Made by a program: the position numbers and the translations under genes. The notes under the pieces are model-generated. The model did no database searches, had not been told where the DNA came from, and saw only the letters and a program-made list of their open reading frames with translations. Shown piece by piece: positions 35,071-46,384 of a DNA stretch of 64,000 bases (within the stretch, counting starts at the first letter, position 1; each line of letters starts with the position of its first letter). The DNA comes from JAANXG01 sp963731035 (GTDB lineage: Bacteria > Pseudomonadota > Gammaproteobacteria > Arenicellales > JAANXG01): assembly GCA_963731035.1 (NCBI GenBank), contig CAVSUY010000009.1:124001-188000 (forward strand), given 5' to 3'.

Positions 35071-37556
35071 ACTCCTGGGTCATGGCCTGGCGGATGCTGC
35101 GCCGGGAGTGGCACGCCGGTGAAATCCGCATCGTGCTGGCGGCGCTGGTGGTGGCCACCGCCAGTCTGGTTTCGGTGAATGCCCTCGGCGATCGCCTGAA
35201 CCGGGCCTTCGAGAAGCAAGGCACCGAGCTGCTGGCGGCGGACTTGGTGGTGGGTCTCAACAATCCACCGCCGGACCATTTTATTGTCCAGGCGAAACGT
35301 CGTGCCCTTGCTCATACCCTGACTACCAATTTTCGAAGCGTGGTCCTGCAGGACGGGAAGACCGTGCTCACAGAGGTCAAGGCCGTCGGTGTGAAATATC
35401 CGTTGCGCGGCAAGCTGAGCGTGTCGATCGGAAGCAAAGGCGCCGTCAACGTGACCGGTCCACCGGGGCGAGGGGAGGTTTGGGTAGATACCCAGCTGCT
35501 GGCACGCCTGGGCACCGCCGTAGGCCGCACCATCAAACTCGGGCGCATGGAGTTCACCATTGCCGGCGTGATTCTGTTCGAGCCCGATCGAGGCGGCGTG
35601 GGATTCGCCTTCGCTCCGCGAGTCATGATGAATACGGCGGATCTCGACGCCACGGGCCTGATCGGCCCCGGCAGTCGGGTGCGGTATCGCTGGATGCTCG
35701 CAGGGGAAAGCCGGCAAATCGACGGCATGCGAAGCTGGCTGCGCGCCAATGGAGTTGCCCAGAGCGAGCTGGAGGACGCCCGCAACGCGTCACCCAGGTT
35801 TCGGTCCGCCCTCGACCGCGGCACTCGCTTTCTGAGCCTCGCGACTCTGGTCAGCATCCTGCTGGCGGGCATCGCGATCTCGCGCGCCACCCAGTTCTAT
35901 GCCCGCCGCCACTGGGACCACGTCGCGATCATGCGTTGCCTGGGCGCCACCCAGTCCGAGATTTCCCGCATCTACCTTGGCCAGTTGGCTGTGTTGAGCC
36001 TGGCCGGCGGCCTGATCGGCTCGCTCTTCGGCTATGCGGCGCAACAGGTTCTGGTGTGGATTCTGCCGGCCATGGTGAACGTCGATCTGCCATGGCCGTC
36101 GGCCAGGCCGCTTCTGGTGGGCTTGGTGGCCAGCGTGGTTGCGGTGCTGGGGTTCGGCTTGCCCGCGGTGGCGCGCCTGCGGGACGTTCCTGCGATGCGC
36201 GTCATCCGCCGCGAGCTGGGTGCCGTACCGCCCCGGGTCCAGGTCCTGTACGGCGCGGCCGCCCTGGCGATCATCGGTTTCATATTCTGGGTGGCGGACG
36301 AAGCCAGGCTGGGGCTGTGGATCGTCGGAGGCACCGCCGCGACCCTGGTGGTGCTGGCGCTCGCCGCCTTGGCGATGGTCCGCCTGCTCGGCCGCTGGCG
36401 TGGCGGGCTGGGCGCGTCATGGCGTTTCGGTGTCGGCAGCCTGGTCCGGCGCGGGGGATCGACGGTCGCCCAGACCGTCGCCCTGGGCATCGGCGTCATG
36501 GGGCTGTTGCTGCTGACGGTGGTACGAACGGACCTGTTCAACGCGTGGCAGGATCGCCTGCCGCCGGACACCCCGAATCATTTCCTCATCAACATTCAAT
36601 CGGACCAGGTGGCGGATCTGAAACGGTTCCTGCGGAGCAACGGCGTGGACGTCACGCGCCTGACCCCGCTGGTGCGCGCCCGCCTGACGGCCATCGACGG
36701 CCGGCCCATCGACCCCCAGGACTTCAAGGAAGGGTTCGCCCGGCGCATGGTCGAACGGGCGGCGAACCTATCCTGGCTGGAAGAACTGCCCGACGACAAC
36801 AAGCTGGTCGCCGGCAGCTGGTGGAAACGGGATCAGTGGAGTGAGGGGCTGGTGTCCGTGGAACAAGACTACGCGCGCTCGCTGGGCCTGTCCATCGGCG
36901 ACGTATTGACCTACCGCGTCGCGGACAAGACCTTCGATGTGCGCATCGAGAATCTCCGGGAAGTCTCCTGGGACTCGTTCAGACCGAACTTCTTTCTGCT
37001 CGTGCCCCCGGACCTGCTGGAGGGGTTTCCACGGAGCTACATCACCAGCTTCCGCCTCCCGCCCGAGCAGGGCGGCTTGATCGCACGGATGATCGAGCGC
37101 TTTCCGAACATTACCGACATAGACGTGGATGCCATATTGCAGCAGGTGCGCCGACTGATGGATCGCATCGACTGGGCATTGCAGTTTATCTTTATCTTCG
37201 CACTGCTCGCCGGCGCCCTTGTGCTGGTGGCTGCGGTACAGACCACCCGCTCCGAGCGCCGGCGCGAGATAGCCGTGCTGAGAGCGCTGGGTGCGCAACA
37301 GCGGCAGCTGCGTCTCGGGCTGTTGTCGGAGTTCGCGGCGCTGGGGCTGTTGTCGGGCCTGCTCGGTGCCGTCGCCGCGGGCGTGATCGGTCTGGGACTG
37401 GCACGTTTCCTGTTCGACATCTCCTACCACTGGAGCGCCGGCCTGTGGCTGATCGGCGCATTGGGGGGCGGTGCGTGCATCGCGGCGATCGGCTACCTGG
37501 CCTCGCGCCCCGATATCAAAGCCACTGCCTGGCAGGTACTGCGGCAGTCCGAATAG
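35067..37556 (+). CDS. ybbP: ABC transporter permease YbbP
   Basis: 829-residue FtsX-superfamily permease with a large periplasmic region after the first helix (MAWRMLRREWHAGEIRIVLAALVV) and two permease modules (about 250-450 and 710-829). Typical phrases are HVAIMRCLGATQSEI and RREIAVLRALGAQQRQLRLG. The GTG start is coupled to the ybbA stop. It belongs to the same family as the frameshifted permease at 17577-20091, but is intact. The YbbAP substrate is not firmly known; position next to TesA suggests a link to periplasmic acyl or lipid products. Confidence 0.92.
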   Translation: MNSWVMAWRMLRREWHAGEIRIVLAALVVATASLVSVNALGDRLNRAFEKQGTELLAADLVVGLNNPPPDHFIVQAKRRALAHTLTTNFRSVVLQDGKTVLTEVKAVGVKYPLRGKLSVSIGSKGAVNVTGPPGRGEVWVDTQLLARLGTAVGRTIKLGRMEFTIAGVILFEPDRGGVGFAFAPRVMMNTADLDATGLIGPGSRVRYRWMLAGESRQIDGMRSWLRANGVAQSELEDARNASPRFRSALDRGTRFLSLATLVSILLAGIAISRATQFYARRHWDHVAIMRCLGATQSEISRIYLGQLAVLSLAGGLIGSLFGYAAQQVLVWILPAMVNVDLPWPSARPLLVGLVASVVAVLGFGLPAVARLRDVPAMRVIRRELGAVPPRVQVLYGAAALAIIGFIFWVADEARLGLWIVGGTAATLVVLALAALAMVRLLGRWRGGLGASWRFGVGSLVRRGGSTVAQTVALGIGVMGLLLLTVVRTDLFNAWQDRLPPDTPNHFLINIQSDQVADLKRFLRSNGVDVTRLTPLVRARLTAIDGRPIDPQDFKEGFARRMVERAANLSWLEELPDDNKLVAGSWWKRDQWSEGLVSVEQDYARSLGLSIGDVLTYRVADKTFDVRIENLREVSWDSFRPNFFLLVPPDLLEGFPRSYITSFRLPPEQGGLIARMIERFPNITDIDVDAILQQVRRLMDRIDWALQFIFIFALLAGALVLVAAVQTTRSERRREIAVLRALGAQQRQLRLGLLSEFAALGLLSGLLGAVAAGVIGLGLARFLFDISYHWSAGLWLIGALGGGACIAAIGYLASRPDIKATAWQVLRQSE

Positions 37557-37557
37557 A

Positions 37558-37638
37558 ATCGCGGCTGAAGCCGCTCCTGCAATCCGGGGACCGGCGCTGC
37601 GGTGAACCGCAGGTTGTAGAAGCGACTTCCGTCGCGAT
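37558..37638. repeat. 81-bp inverted-repeat element, copy B
   Basis: Starts ATCGCGGCTGAAGCCGCTCC, as in the element at 29151, and ends with a diverged complementary arm AAGCGACTTCCGTCGCGAT. Centre: CGGGGACCGGCGCTGCGG. It lies 1 base after the ybbP stop and upstream of lon. Element length is identical to copy A. Confidence 0.7.
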
Positions 37639-37777
37639 CGGCTACGCGCGGGGATTCCTCCGCAGCCAGTCCCGCACCTCGCGGGTTCCTGCTCCTGTGG
37701 AACGCATACACGACAACCTTGAATACACTTCACTCCGGCCGTATCTATTGCATTAAAGCCCCACCCACCAGGAGACC

Positions 37778-40177
<2,400 letters not shown>

Positions 40178-40262
40178 GAGGCGCCGCCAGGCCAGGGCAC
40201 GGTTCGGTCGTGCATCCCGCTGCATGGCATAGACACGGCTCCGCCGTGTATTGCTATCATCC

Positions 40263-41300
40263 ATGGGCACCCATCGCATCCTAGTCCGGAAAAAAGAATT
40301 GCCCATACTCGAGCTTACCGCCGCACTTGTAGTCATCGTCTGCGCGGCGGAGATCTTCACCAATGCGTTGGAGCATCTCGGTGCCAGGCTGCGTATTTCC
40401 GAAGGCGTGACCGGCTCGCTGTTCGCAGCTGTCGGTACCGCGATGCCCGAGAGCATCATCCCGATCCTCGCCCTGCTCGCCGGCACCAGCGACCGCGCGA
40501 TCAACGAGGAGATCGGCGTGGGGGCGATACTCGGAGCGCCGCTTATGCTGTCTACCCTTACGCTCGGCCTCATGTCGGCATCGGTGCTGCGCAAGCGCGG
40601 CATCGCCGGACCCCTTCGGCCGGAGAAGTCGGGCCTCGACCGCGACCTGGATTTCTTCCTGGTGGCATTCGCCGTCGCCACCGCCGCACTGTTCATTCCC
40701 CACCACGCCACGTCCGTTCGCATGGTGCTCGCTGCTTCCCTCGGCCTGATCTACTTCGTATACGCGCTGCTGACGGTCAGGGCCTCGGCTGGCCTGGTCG
40801 ACTCGGGCCATGGGACGGAGATCGACAGGCCTCTGTTCGCAACGTGGCTGGGAGTCGGCGAGAACCCGGTTTCAATCATCCTTCAGCTGCTCCTGGGCCT
40901 GGGCCTGCTGATCGGCGGCGCCGAGCTATTCATCCACAGCGTGAAGTATGTGGCCGACCTGCTCGGTGTTTCCGCCCTGCTGCTGTCCCTGCTGATAATC
41001 CCCATCGCCACCGAGCTGCCGGAGAAAGTCAACAGCATCCTATGGATACGTCGTGGGCGGGATACCCTTGCCTTCGGCAACATCACCGGCGCCATGGTCT
41101 TCCAGGGCACCCTGCTCCCCGCCATCGGTATCGTGTTGACGCCCTGGGAGCCTCGCCGCGAGATCCTCACCGGAATCGTGCTGACCTACCTGGCCGCCCT
41201 GTGGCTGCGCCTGCTCAGAGGCCGGCGAGTGATGGTCTGGCATCTGTTCGTCAACGGGGCGGTGTATGTGCTGTACCTGGTGCTGATGCTGGCCGTATAG
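40263..41300 (+). CDS. Sodium/calcium (CaCA-family) cation antiporter
   Basis: 345-residue inner-membrane protein with about ten helices in two homologous halves. The alpha-repeat motifs of cation/Ca exchangers appear as VGTAMPESIIPILALLAGT (first half) and IIPIATELPEKVNSILW (second half), with the ion-coordinating glutamates in PES and PEK. The ATG at 40263 is preferred, though a TTG at 40251 is in frame; no strong ribosome-binding site is visible. A short hairpin (ACACGGC/GCCGTGT, 40232-40248) lies between lon and this gene. The transported ion is presumably Ca2+ in exchange for Na+ or H+. Confidence 0.8.
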   Translation: MGTHRILVRKKELPILELTAALVVIVCAAEIFTNALEHLGARLRISEGVTGSLFAAVGTAMPESIIPILALLAGTSDRAINEEIGVGAILGAPLMLSTLTLGLMSASVLRKRGIAGPLRPEKSGLDRDLDFFLVAFAVATAALFIPHHATSVRMVLAASLGLIYFVYALLTVRASAGLVDSGHGTEIDRPLFATWLGVGENPVSIILQLLLGLGLLIGGAELFIHSVKYVADLLGVSALLLSLLIIPIATELPEKVNSILWIRRGRDTLAFGNITGAMVFQGTLLPAIGIVLTPWEPRREILTGIVLTYLAALWLRLLRGRRVMVWHLFVNGAVYVLYLVLMLAV

Positions 41301-41397
41301 CCCCACCCTGAGTCCGCCCAGCGGCGGCAGATGTCCGGAATTGCCGGCGCTCCGTTATCGCGACGGACGCTGGTGCGCCCGCGGAACGGTTCTTCGT

Positions 41398-44300
41398 TCA
41401 ATCGTTCAACGACAATAGCGTCGCGTTGCCGCCCACGGCGGCGATGTTGTCCGAGATGGCTTTCTCGACGGCGAACCTGGGCAGGTAGTTCGGTCCGCCC
41501 GCCTTGGGGCCGGTGCCGGACAGGCCCTGGCCACCGAAGGGCTGCACCCCCACCACGGCACCGACGATGTCGCGGTTGATATAGACATTGCCGACCCGCA
41601 CCCGCTGCTTGATGTAGTCGGCGGTGTCGTGGATGCGGCTGTGGACACCGAGGGTGAGTCCGTAGCCGGTGGCGTTCACCGCGTCGATTACGTCGTCCAG
41701 CTCATTGGCGGCAAAACGCACCACGTGCAGGATGGGCCCGAATACCTCGCGCTCGAGCTGGTGGATACCGGATATTTCCCATACCTGAGGTGGGAAGAAG
41801 AGATCGCTGTTGAGATTATGGGGCAGCGGGCAGCGGTAGATCAGTTCCGCGTTGTTGCGGAGGAAATCCACGTGCCGTTCCAGGCCGTGCTTGGCCTCCA
41901 GGTCGATGACCGGTCCGATATCCGTGTTCAGCTGCGTCGGGTCGCCCAGCACCAGCTCCGCCATGGCTCCCGAAAGCATCTCCAGCAGCCGTGGGGCGAT
42001 CTCTTTTTGGACGAACAGCACCCGCAGCGCCGAGCAGCGCTGGCCGGCGCTGTCGAAGGCCGAACGGATGGTATCCTTCACGACCTGCTCCGGCAGCGCC
42101 GAGCTGTCGACGATCATGGCGTTCTGACCGCCGGTCTCGGCGATCAGGGGCACGATGGGGCCGGGCTTCTCCGCCAGGGTCTTATGGATGCGCCGGGCGG
42201 TCTCCGTGGAGCCCGTGAATGCGACGCCGGCAATGTCGGGATGCTCCACCAGTGCGGCGCCCACGGCGCCGTCTCCGGGAATCAGGTGCAGCACGTTCTT
42301 CGGGATACCCGCTTCATGCATCAGTCGGACGATGCGCGCCGCGGTCAGGGAAGTCTGCTCCGCAGGCTTGGCCAGCACGGCGTTGCCCGCGGCCAGGGCG
42401 GCGGCGATCTGGCCGGTGAAGATGGCGATCGGAAAGTTCCACGGGCTGATGCAGACGAACACGCCGCGGCCGGACATCTGCAAGGTGTTCTCCTCGCCGC
42501 TCGGGCCCGGCAGCACCTGCCTGGTGAACCTTTCCCTGACCTGCCAGGCGTAGTAGCGGCAGAAATCCACCGCCTCGCGGACTTCCGATTCGCCGTCGAG
42601 CAGGATGCGGCCGCCCTCCAGGGCACTGGACGCAGTAAGCTCGAACCGGTTGGCCTCCAGGAGGTCCGCCACCTTCTCGATAGTGGTGGCGCGGGTCTCC
42701 GCGTCCGTATCCCGCCACTGCTTGAATCCCGCCCGGGCCTGGCGGACGGCGTCGTCGACCCGATCGACGTGCGTCCACGCCACCGTGCCGATCTTCTTCC
42801 GGTAGTCCGCGGGGCTGCTCACCGTTCGCGCATCGTCTCCCTTGAGCTCTTTGCCGTTGATGATCGGGTAGCAATGGCTCATGGAGTTCGATTCGCGCGC
42901 TACGGTTTCCATCAGTCCCCGCCGCTCGTTCGGGTCGGCGAAGTTGAGGCCGTCCGAGTTCTCGCGTGCAGGCGCGAACAGGTCCTTCGGCAGCGGAATA
43001 CGCGGGTGGGGTTTGCAGTCGTGGGCCAGGGTGTCGTCGATGGGATCGGTGACGATCTCCTCCACCGGCGTCTCGCGATGAGTGGCCCGGTTCACGAAGG
43101 ACGTATTCGCTCCATTCTCCAGCAGCCGGCGCACGAGATAGGGCAGCAGCTCGGCATGGCCACCGACCGGGGCGTAGACCCGGCAGGTCAGCTCGGGCAT
43201 CCGGTCGAGGAGGTGATCGTACAAGGCTTCCCCCATGCCGTGCAGCCGCTGAAATTCGTACGGGTCCTCGCCGGCGAAGTGCAGCACGGTAGCGACGGTG
43301 TGCGCATTGTGGGTGGCAAACTGGGGATACAGGAAGCCGCGCGCCTCGAACAGCTGCCTGGCACAAGCCATGTACGACACATCGGTATGGACCTTGCGCG
43401 TGAACACAGGGTAGTCCTTCAGGCCCTGGATCTGTGCCAGCTTGATTTCGGTATCCCAGTACGCGCCCTTTACCAAGCGCACCGGGATGCACCTGCCGAT
43501 GTCCCGGGCCAGGCTGTTCAGCCATTGCAGCACCGGCAGGGCACGTTTCTGGTAGCCCTGGACTACCATACCCAGGCCGCCCCAGTCCTTGAGCGCTTCG
43601 TTCCTGACCACTTTATCGAAAATCCGCAGGGACATATCCAGGCGGTCGGCTTCCTCGGCGTCCACGGCGACCCACAGATCGTATCGCCTGGCCGCTTGGG
43701 CGATTTCCAGCAGCCGCGGCACCAGTTCCTGCTCGACGCGCTCCTGCTGCCAGAATGTGTAGCGTGGGTGCAGAGCCGAGAGTTTGACCGAAATTCCGGC
43801 GTTCGTTACCTCGCTTTGCCCACCGATGGTCTCGATGGAATCGAGATAGCTCTCCAGGAACCGCTGGGCATCGTCGGCGGTGAGCGCGGCTTCGCCAAGC
43901 ATGTCGTAGGAGTAGCAATAGCGCCGGTTCGCGGGTTCGCGACTGCGCTTCAACGCCTGCCCGATGGTTTCACCCAGCACGAACTGGCGGCCCACGATCT
44001 CCATGGCCTGACGCATGGCAACCCGCAGCACCGGTTCGCCCAGGCGGCTCACCATGCCCTTCAGGAAGTTGGAGGGGTGCGTTTGAGTGTTGGAACCCAG
44101 CTTCACGAAGCGTCCGGTCAGCATCAACCCCCAGGTGGAGGCATTCACGAAGGTTGAATCGCTGCGGCCCACGTGTTCGTCCCAGCGCCCTTTCGAGAGC
44201 TTGTCGCGGATGAGCTTGTCCGCGGTCTCGCCGTCCGGCACCCGTAGCAGGGCCTCGGCCAGGCACATGAGAACGATGCCTTCCTCGCTGGACAGGTCGT

Positions 44301-44535
44301 ATTCCGCCATGAACGCGTCGAGGCCCTGCTCCTCGCGCTCCGCGTCGCGAATGGCCTGTACAAAACCGCGCGCCTGTTCAATGATCGCGCGACGGGCAGT
44401 GTCGTCCAGTCCCACCTGTTCGATGCGGGCCCGCACCGTGGCCTGCTCCTGGGCCAGGTAGTCCAGGTCGATGTCGCTTAGAAGCCGGTCGGTGCCTTGG
44501 TTCATGGTGGTGGCTGCTCTTCGCTCTGATTTCAT
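41398..44535 (-). CDS. putA: Bifunctional proline dehydrogenase/L-glutamate gamma-semialdehyde dehydrogenase
   Basis: 1045-residue enzyme oxidising proline to glutamate. The FAD-binding PRODH barrel is recognisable from VKGAYWDTEIKLAQ and FATHNAHTVATVL. The NAD-dependent aldehyde dehydrogenase half has ETGGQNAMIVDSSA and the catalytic cysteine C834 (AGQRCSALR). The N-terminus lacks the ribbon-helix-helix DNA-binding domain of trifunctional PutA, so it is not expected to repress its own gene. The ATG at 44535 overlaps the hemE stop as ATGA; an ATG at 44505 is also possible. Confidence 0.95.
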   Translation of the reverse strand: MKSERRAATTMNQGTDRLLSDIDLDYLAQEQATVRARIEQVGLDDTARRAIIEQARGFVQAIRDAEREEQGLDAFMAEYDLSSEEGIVLMCLAEALLRVPDGETADKLIRDKLSKGRWDEHVGRSDSTFVNASTWGLMLTGRFVKLGSNTQTHPSNFLKGMVSRLGEPVLRVAMRQAMEIVGRQFVLGETIGQALKRSREPANRRYCYSYDMLGEAALTADDAQRFLESYLDSIETIGGQSEVTNAGISVKLSALHPRYTFWQQERVEQELVPRLLEIAQAARRYDLWVAVDAEEADRLDMSLRIFDKVVRNEALKDWGGLGMVVQGYQKRALPVLQWLNSLARDIGRCIPVRLVKGAYWDTEIKLAQIQGLKDYPVFTRKVHTDVSYMACARQLFEARGFLYPQFATHNAHTVATVLHFAGEDPYEFQRLHGMGEALYDHLLDRMPELTCRVYAPVGGHAELLPYLVRRLLENGANTSFVNRATHRETPVEEIVTDPIDDTLAHDCKPHPRIPLPKDLFAPARENSDGLNFADPNERRGLMETVARESNSMSHCYPIINGKELKGDDARTVSSPADYRKKIGTVAWTHVDRVDDAVRQARAGFKQWRDTDAETRATTIEKVADLLEANRFELTASSALEGGRILLDGESEVREAVDFCRYYAWQVRERFTRQVLPGPSGEENTLQMSGRGVFVCISPWNFPIAIFTGQIAAALAAGNAVLAKPAEQTSLTAARIVRLMHEAGIPKNVLHLIPGDGAVGAALVEHPDIAGVAFTGSTETARRIHKTLAEKPGPIVPLIAETGGQNAMIVDSSALPEQVVKDTIRSAFDSAGQRCSALRVLFVQKEIAPRLLEMLSGAMAELVLGDPTQLNTDIGPVIDLEAKHGLERHVDFLRNNAELIYRCPLPHNLNSDLFFPPQVWEISGIHQLEREVFGPILHVVRFAANELDDVIDAVNATGYGLTLGVHSRIHDTADYIKQRVRVGNVYINRDIVGAVVGVQPFGGQGLSGTGPKAGGPNYLPRFAVEKAISDNIAAVGGNATLLSLND

Positions 44536-45626
44536 TGTAGAGAGTTCCCGCTTTCCTGATGATACTCGACGCTGATCTCGTGTACGGCATCCACCAGGAC
44601 GGCAACGCTCCCCGGATCGATGCCGGGGTGGATGCCGTGGCCCAGATTGAACACATGACCGGGGCCGGAGCCGTAGCTTTCCAGTATGCCGGCCACTTCT
44701 TCGCGAATACGGGCCGGTGAGGCGTACAGGACGTTGGGATCGAGATTGCCCTGCAGCGCGACTTTGCCGCCGATGCGCGCGCGCGCATCGGCGATGTCCA
44801 CTGTCCAGTCCAGACCCACGGCGTCGCAGCCGGTGTCTGCTATTTCTTCGAGATGGCTTGCGCCGCCTTTGGTGAACAGGATCACCGGCACGGCATCGCC
44901 GCTCGGGGAGCGCGTGATAGCGCCGACGATACGCCTCATGTATCGAAGCGAGAACTCGCGATAGGCTTTCGGGGCGAGCACGCCGCCCCAGGTATCGAAC
45001 AGCATCACCGCCTGGGCCCCGGCTGCGATCTGGGCGTTCAGGTAGACGGTAGCCGAGTCCGTCAGCGTCTCGAGCAGGCGATGCAGGTCGCCGGGCCGGT
45101 CGTACATCATGGCCTTGATGCGACTGAACTCGCGACTGCTGCGCCCTTCCACCATGTAGGTCGCCAGTGTCCACGGGCTGCCGGCGAAGCCGATCAGGGG
45201 TACCGCGCCGGCGAGTTCGCGGCGGACCAGCCGGATGGTGTCCATGACGTAGCGCGTCTCGGATTCCGGATCCGGAACATGTAATGCGTCTATCGCCGCG
45301 CGACCGTGGAGGGGACGCTCGAAGACCGGGCCCATCCCTTCCTCTATGGACAGGCCCAAGCCCATGGCGTCGGGGATGGTAAGGATATCGGAGAATACGA
45401 TGGCAGCGTCCAGAGGGAAGCGCCGCAGGGGCTGCAGCGTGACCTCGCAGGCGAGCTCGGGCGTCTTGCACAAGGTGAGGAAATCACCGGCTTTCTCGCG
45501 TGTGGCGCGGTACTCGGGAAGGTAGCGTCCCGCCTGGCGCATGATCCACACGGGGGTACGATCCACAGGTTGGCGGTGCAGCGCCTTGATGAGCCGATCG
45601 TTCTTCAATTTCTTGCTGCCCGTCAA
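44532..45626 (-). CDS. hemE: Uroporphyrinogen decarboxylase
   Basis: 364-residue cytosolic enzyme decarboxylating uroporphyrinogen III to coproporphyrinogen III in haem synthesis. N-terminal PVDRTPVWIMRQAGRYLPEY and GFAGSPWTLATYMVEG are the two family signatures, and the active-site aspartate lies in VFSDILTIPDAMG. The length is normal. It follows pyrF by 15 bases and overlaps putA, so pyrF, hemE and putA may be read on neighbouring or shared transcripts; note that pyrF lies downstream only in coordinates and is convergently ordered as the last-started gene here. Confidence 0.96.
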   Translation of the reverse strand: MTGSKKLKNDRLIKALHRQPVDRTPVWIMRQAGRYLPEYRATREKAGDFLTLCKTPELACEVTLQPLRRFPLDAAIVFSDILTIPDAMGLGLSIEEGMGPVFERPLHGRAAIDALHVPDPESETRYVMDTIRLVRRELAGAVPLIGFAGSPWTLATYMVEGRSSREFSRIKAMMYDRPGDLHRLLETLTDSATVYLNAQIAAGAQAVMLFDTWGGVLAPKAYREFSLRYMRRIVGAITRSPSGDAVPVILFTKGGASHLEEIADTGCDAVGLDWTVDIADARARIGGKVALQGNLDPNVLYASPARIREEVAGILESYGSGPGHVFNLGHGIHPGIDPGSVAVLVDAVHEISVEYHQESGNSLQ

Positions 45627-45641
45627 GTGCGCCGGGGCCGT

Positions 45642-46343
45642 TCAGCCGACGGTGGAGGCGATTTCGGACTGGATCTCCCGCGCGGCCCTCACGGGGTCGG
45701 CGGCATCACGGATCGGTCGGCCGACGACGATATAGTCGGCGCCATACTCGAAGGCTTGTCTCACGTTAACAGTTCGCTTCTGGTCATCGTCGTTGATCAC
45801 CGGGCGGATGCCGGGCGTGACCACAAGAAAGCCCCCGCCCAGAGCCTGTCTCAGGGAAAGCGCTTCGAGCCCGGAAGCCACCACACCATCGCAGCCGCAT
45901 TCGATTGCGCGCCGGGCCCGCGAGATGACGAGCTGCTCCACGTCGCAGTCAAAGCCGAGATCGTCCAGATCACCACGGTCGAGGCTGGTCAGCACGGTAA
46001 CAGCAAGGACCTGGAGGTCCACCTTGGCCTGCGCCGCGGCGCGCATCATGGCGTCGTTACCGTGCACGGTCGTGAACCGTATGCCCCGGCCGTTTAGTCG
46101 ATGCACGGCCCGTCCCACCGTGGCCGGAACATCGAAGAACTTCAGATCCACGAATACTGACTTGTCGCGGTCGCGCAGCCAGTCGACAAAATCGAAGCAG
46201 GCTCCGTCCATGAACAGCTCCAGGCCCACCTTGTAGAAGCTCACCGAGTCGCCCAGCTGTTCGACCAGGTACTGGGCGCGCTGCCGGGTGGGGAAATCGA
46301 GTGCCACGATCAGGCGCTCGGAGACGGGAATCTTGGGGGGCAT
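45642..46343 (-). CDS. pyrF: Orotidine 5'-phosphate decarboxylase
   Basis: 233-residue TIM-barrel enzyme making UMP from OMP. The catalytic D-x-K-x-x-D motif is VDLKFFDVP with D66, K68 and D71, and the phosphate-binding end is VTPGIRP. N-terminal RLIVALDFPTR is typical. It starts upstream of hemE on the same strand, with 15 bases between its stop and the hemE start. Confidence 0.96.
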   Translation of the reverse strand: MPPKIPVSERLIVALDFPTRQRAQYLVEQLGDSVSFYKVGLELFMDGACFDFVDWLRDRDKSVFVDLKFFDVPATVGRAVHRLNGRGIRFTTVHGNDAMMRAAAQAKVDLQVLAVTVLTSLDRGDLDDLGFDCDVEQLVISRARRAIECGCDGVVASGLEALSLRQALGGGFLVVTPGIRPVINDDDQKRTVNVRQAFEYGADYIVVGRPIRDAADPVRAAREIQSEIASTVG

Positions 46344-46384
46344 GGGTGTTGATTATAAAGCACTCATCCCGGACCTTCATGCCG

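Noticed and set aside
41629..44157. 842-codon open frame on the plus strand opposite putA
   Set aside because: Antisense shadow of PutA, whose catalytic motifs are unambiguous on the other strand.
41398..45471. Single long minus-strand frame that would fuse putA with upstream sequence
   Set aside because: The part beyond 44535 overlaps hemE in another frame and has no resemblance to protein; PutA starts at the ATGA overlap.
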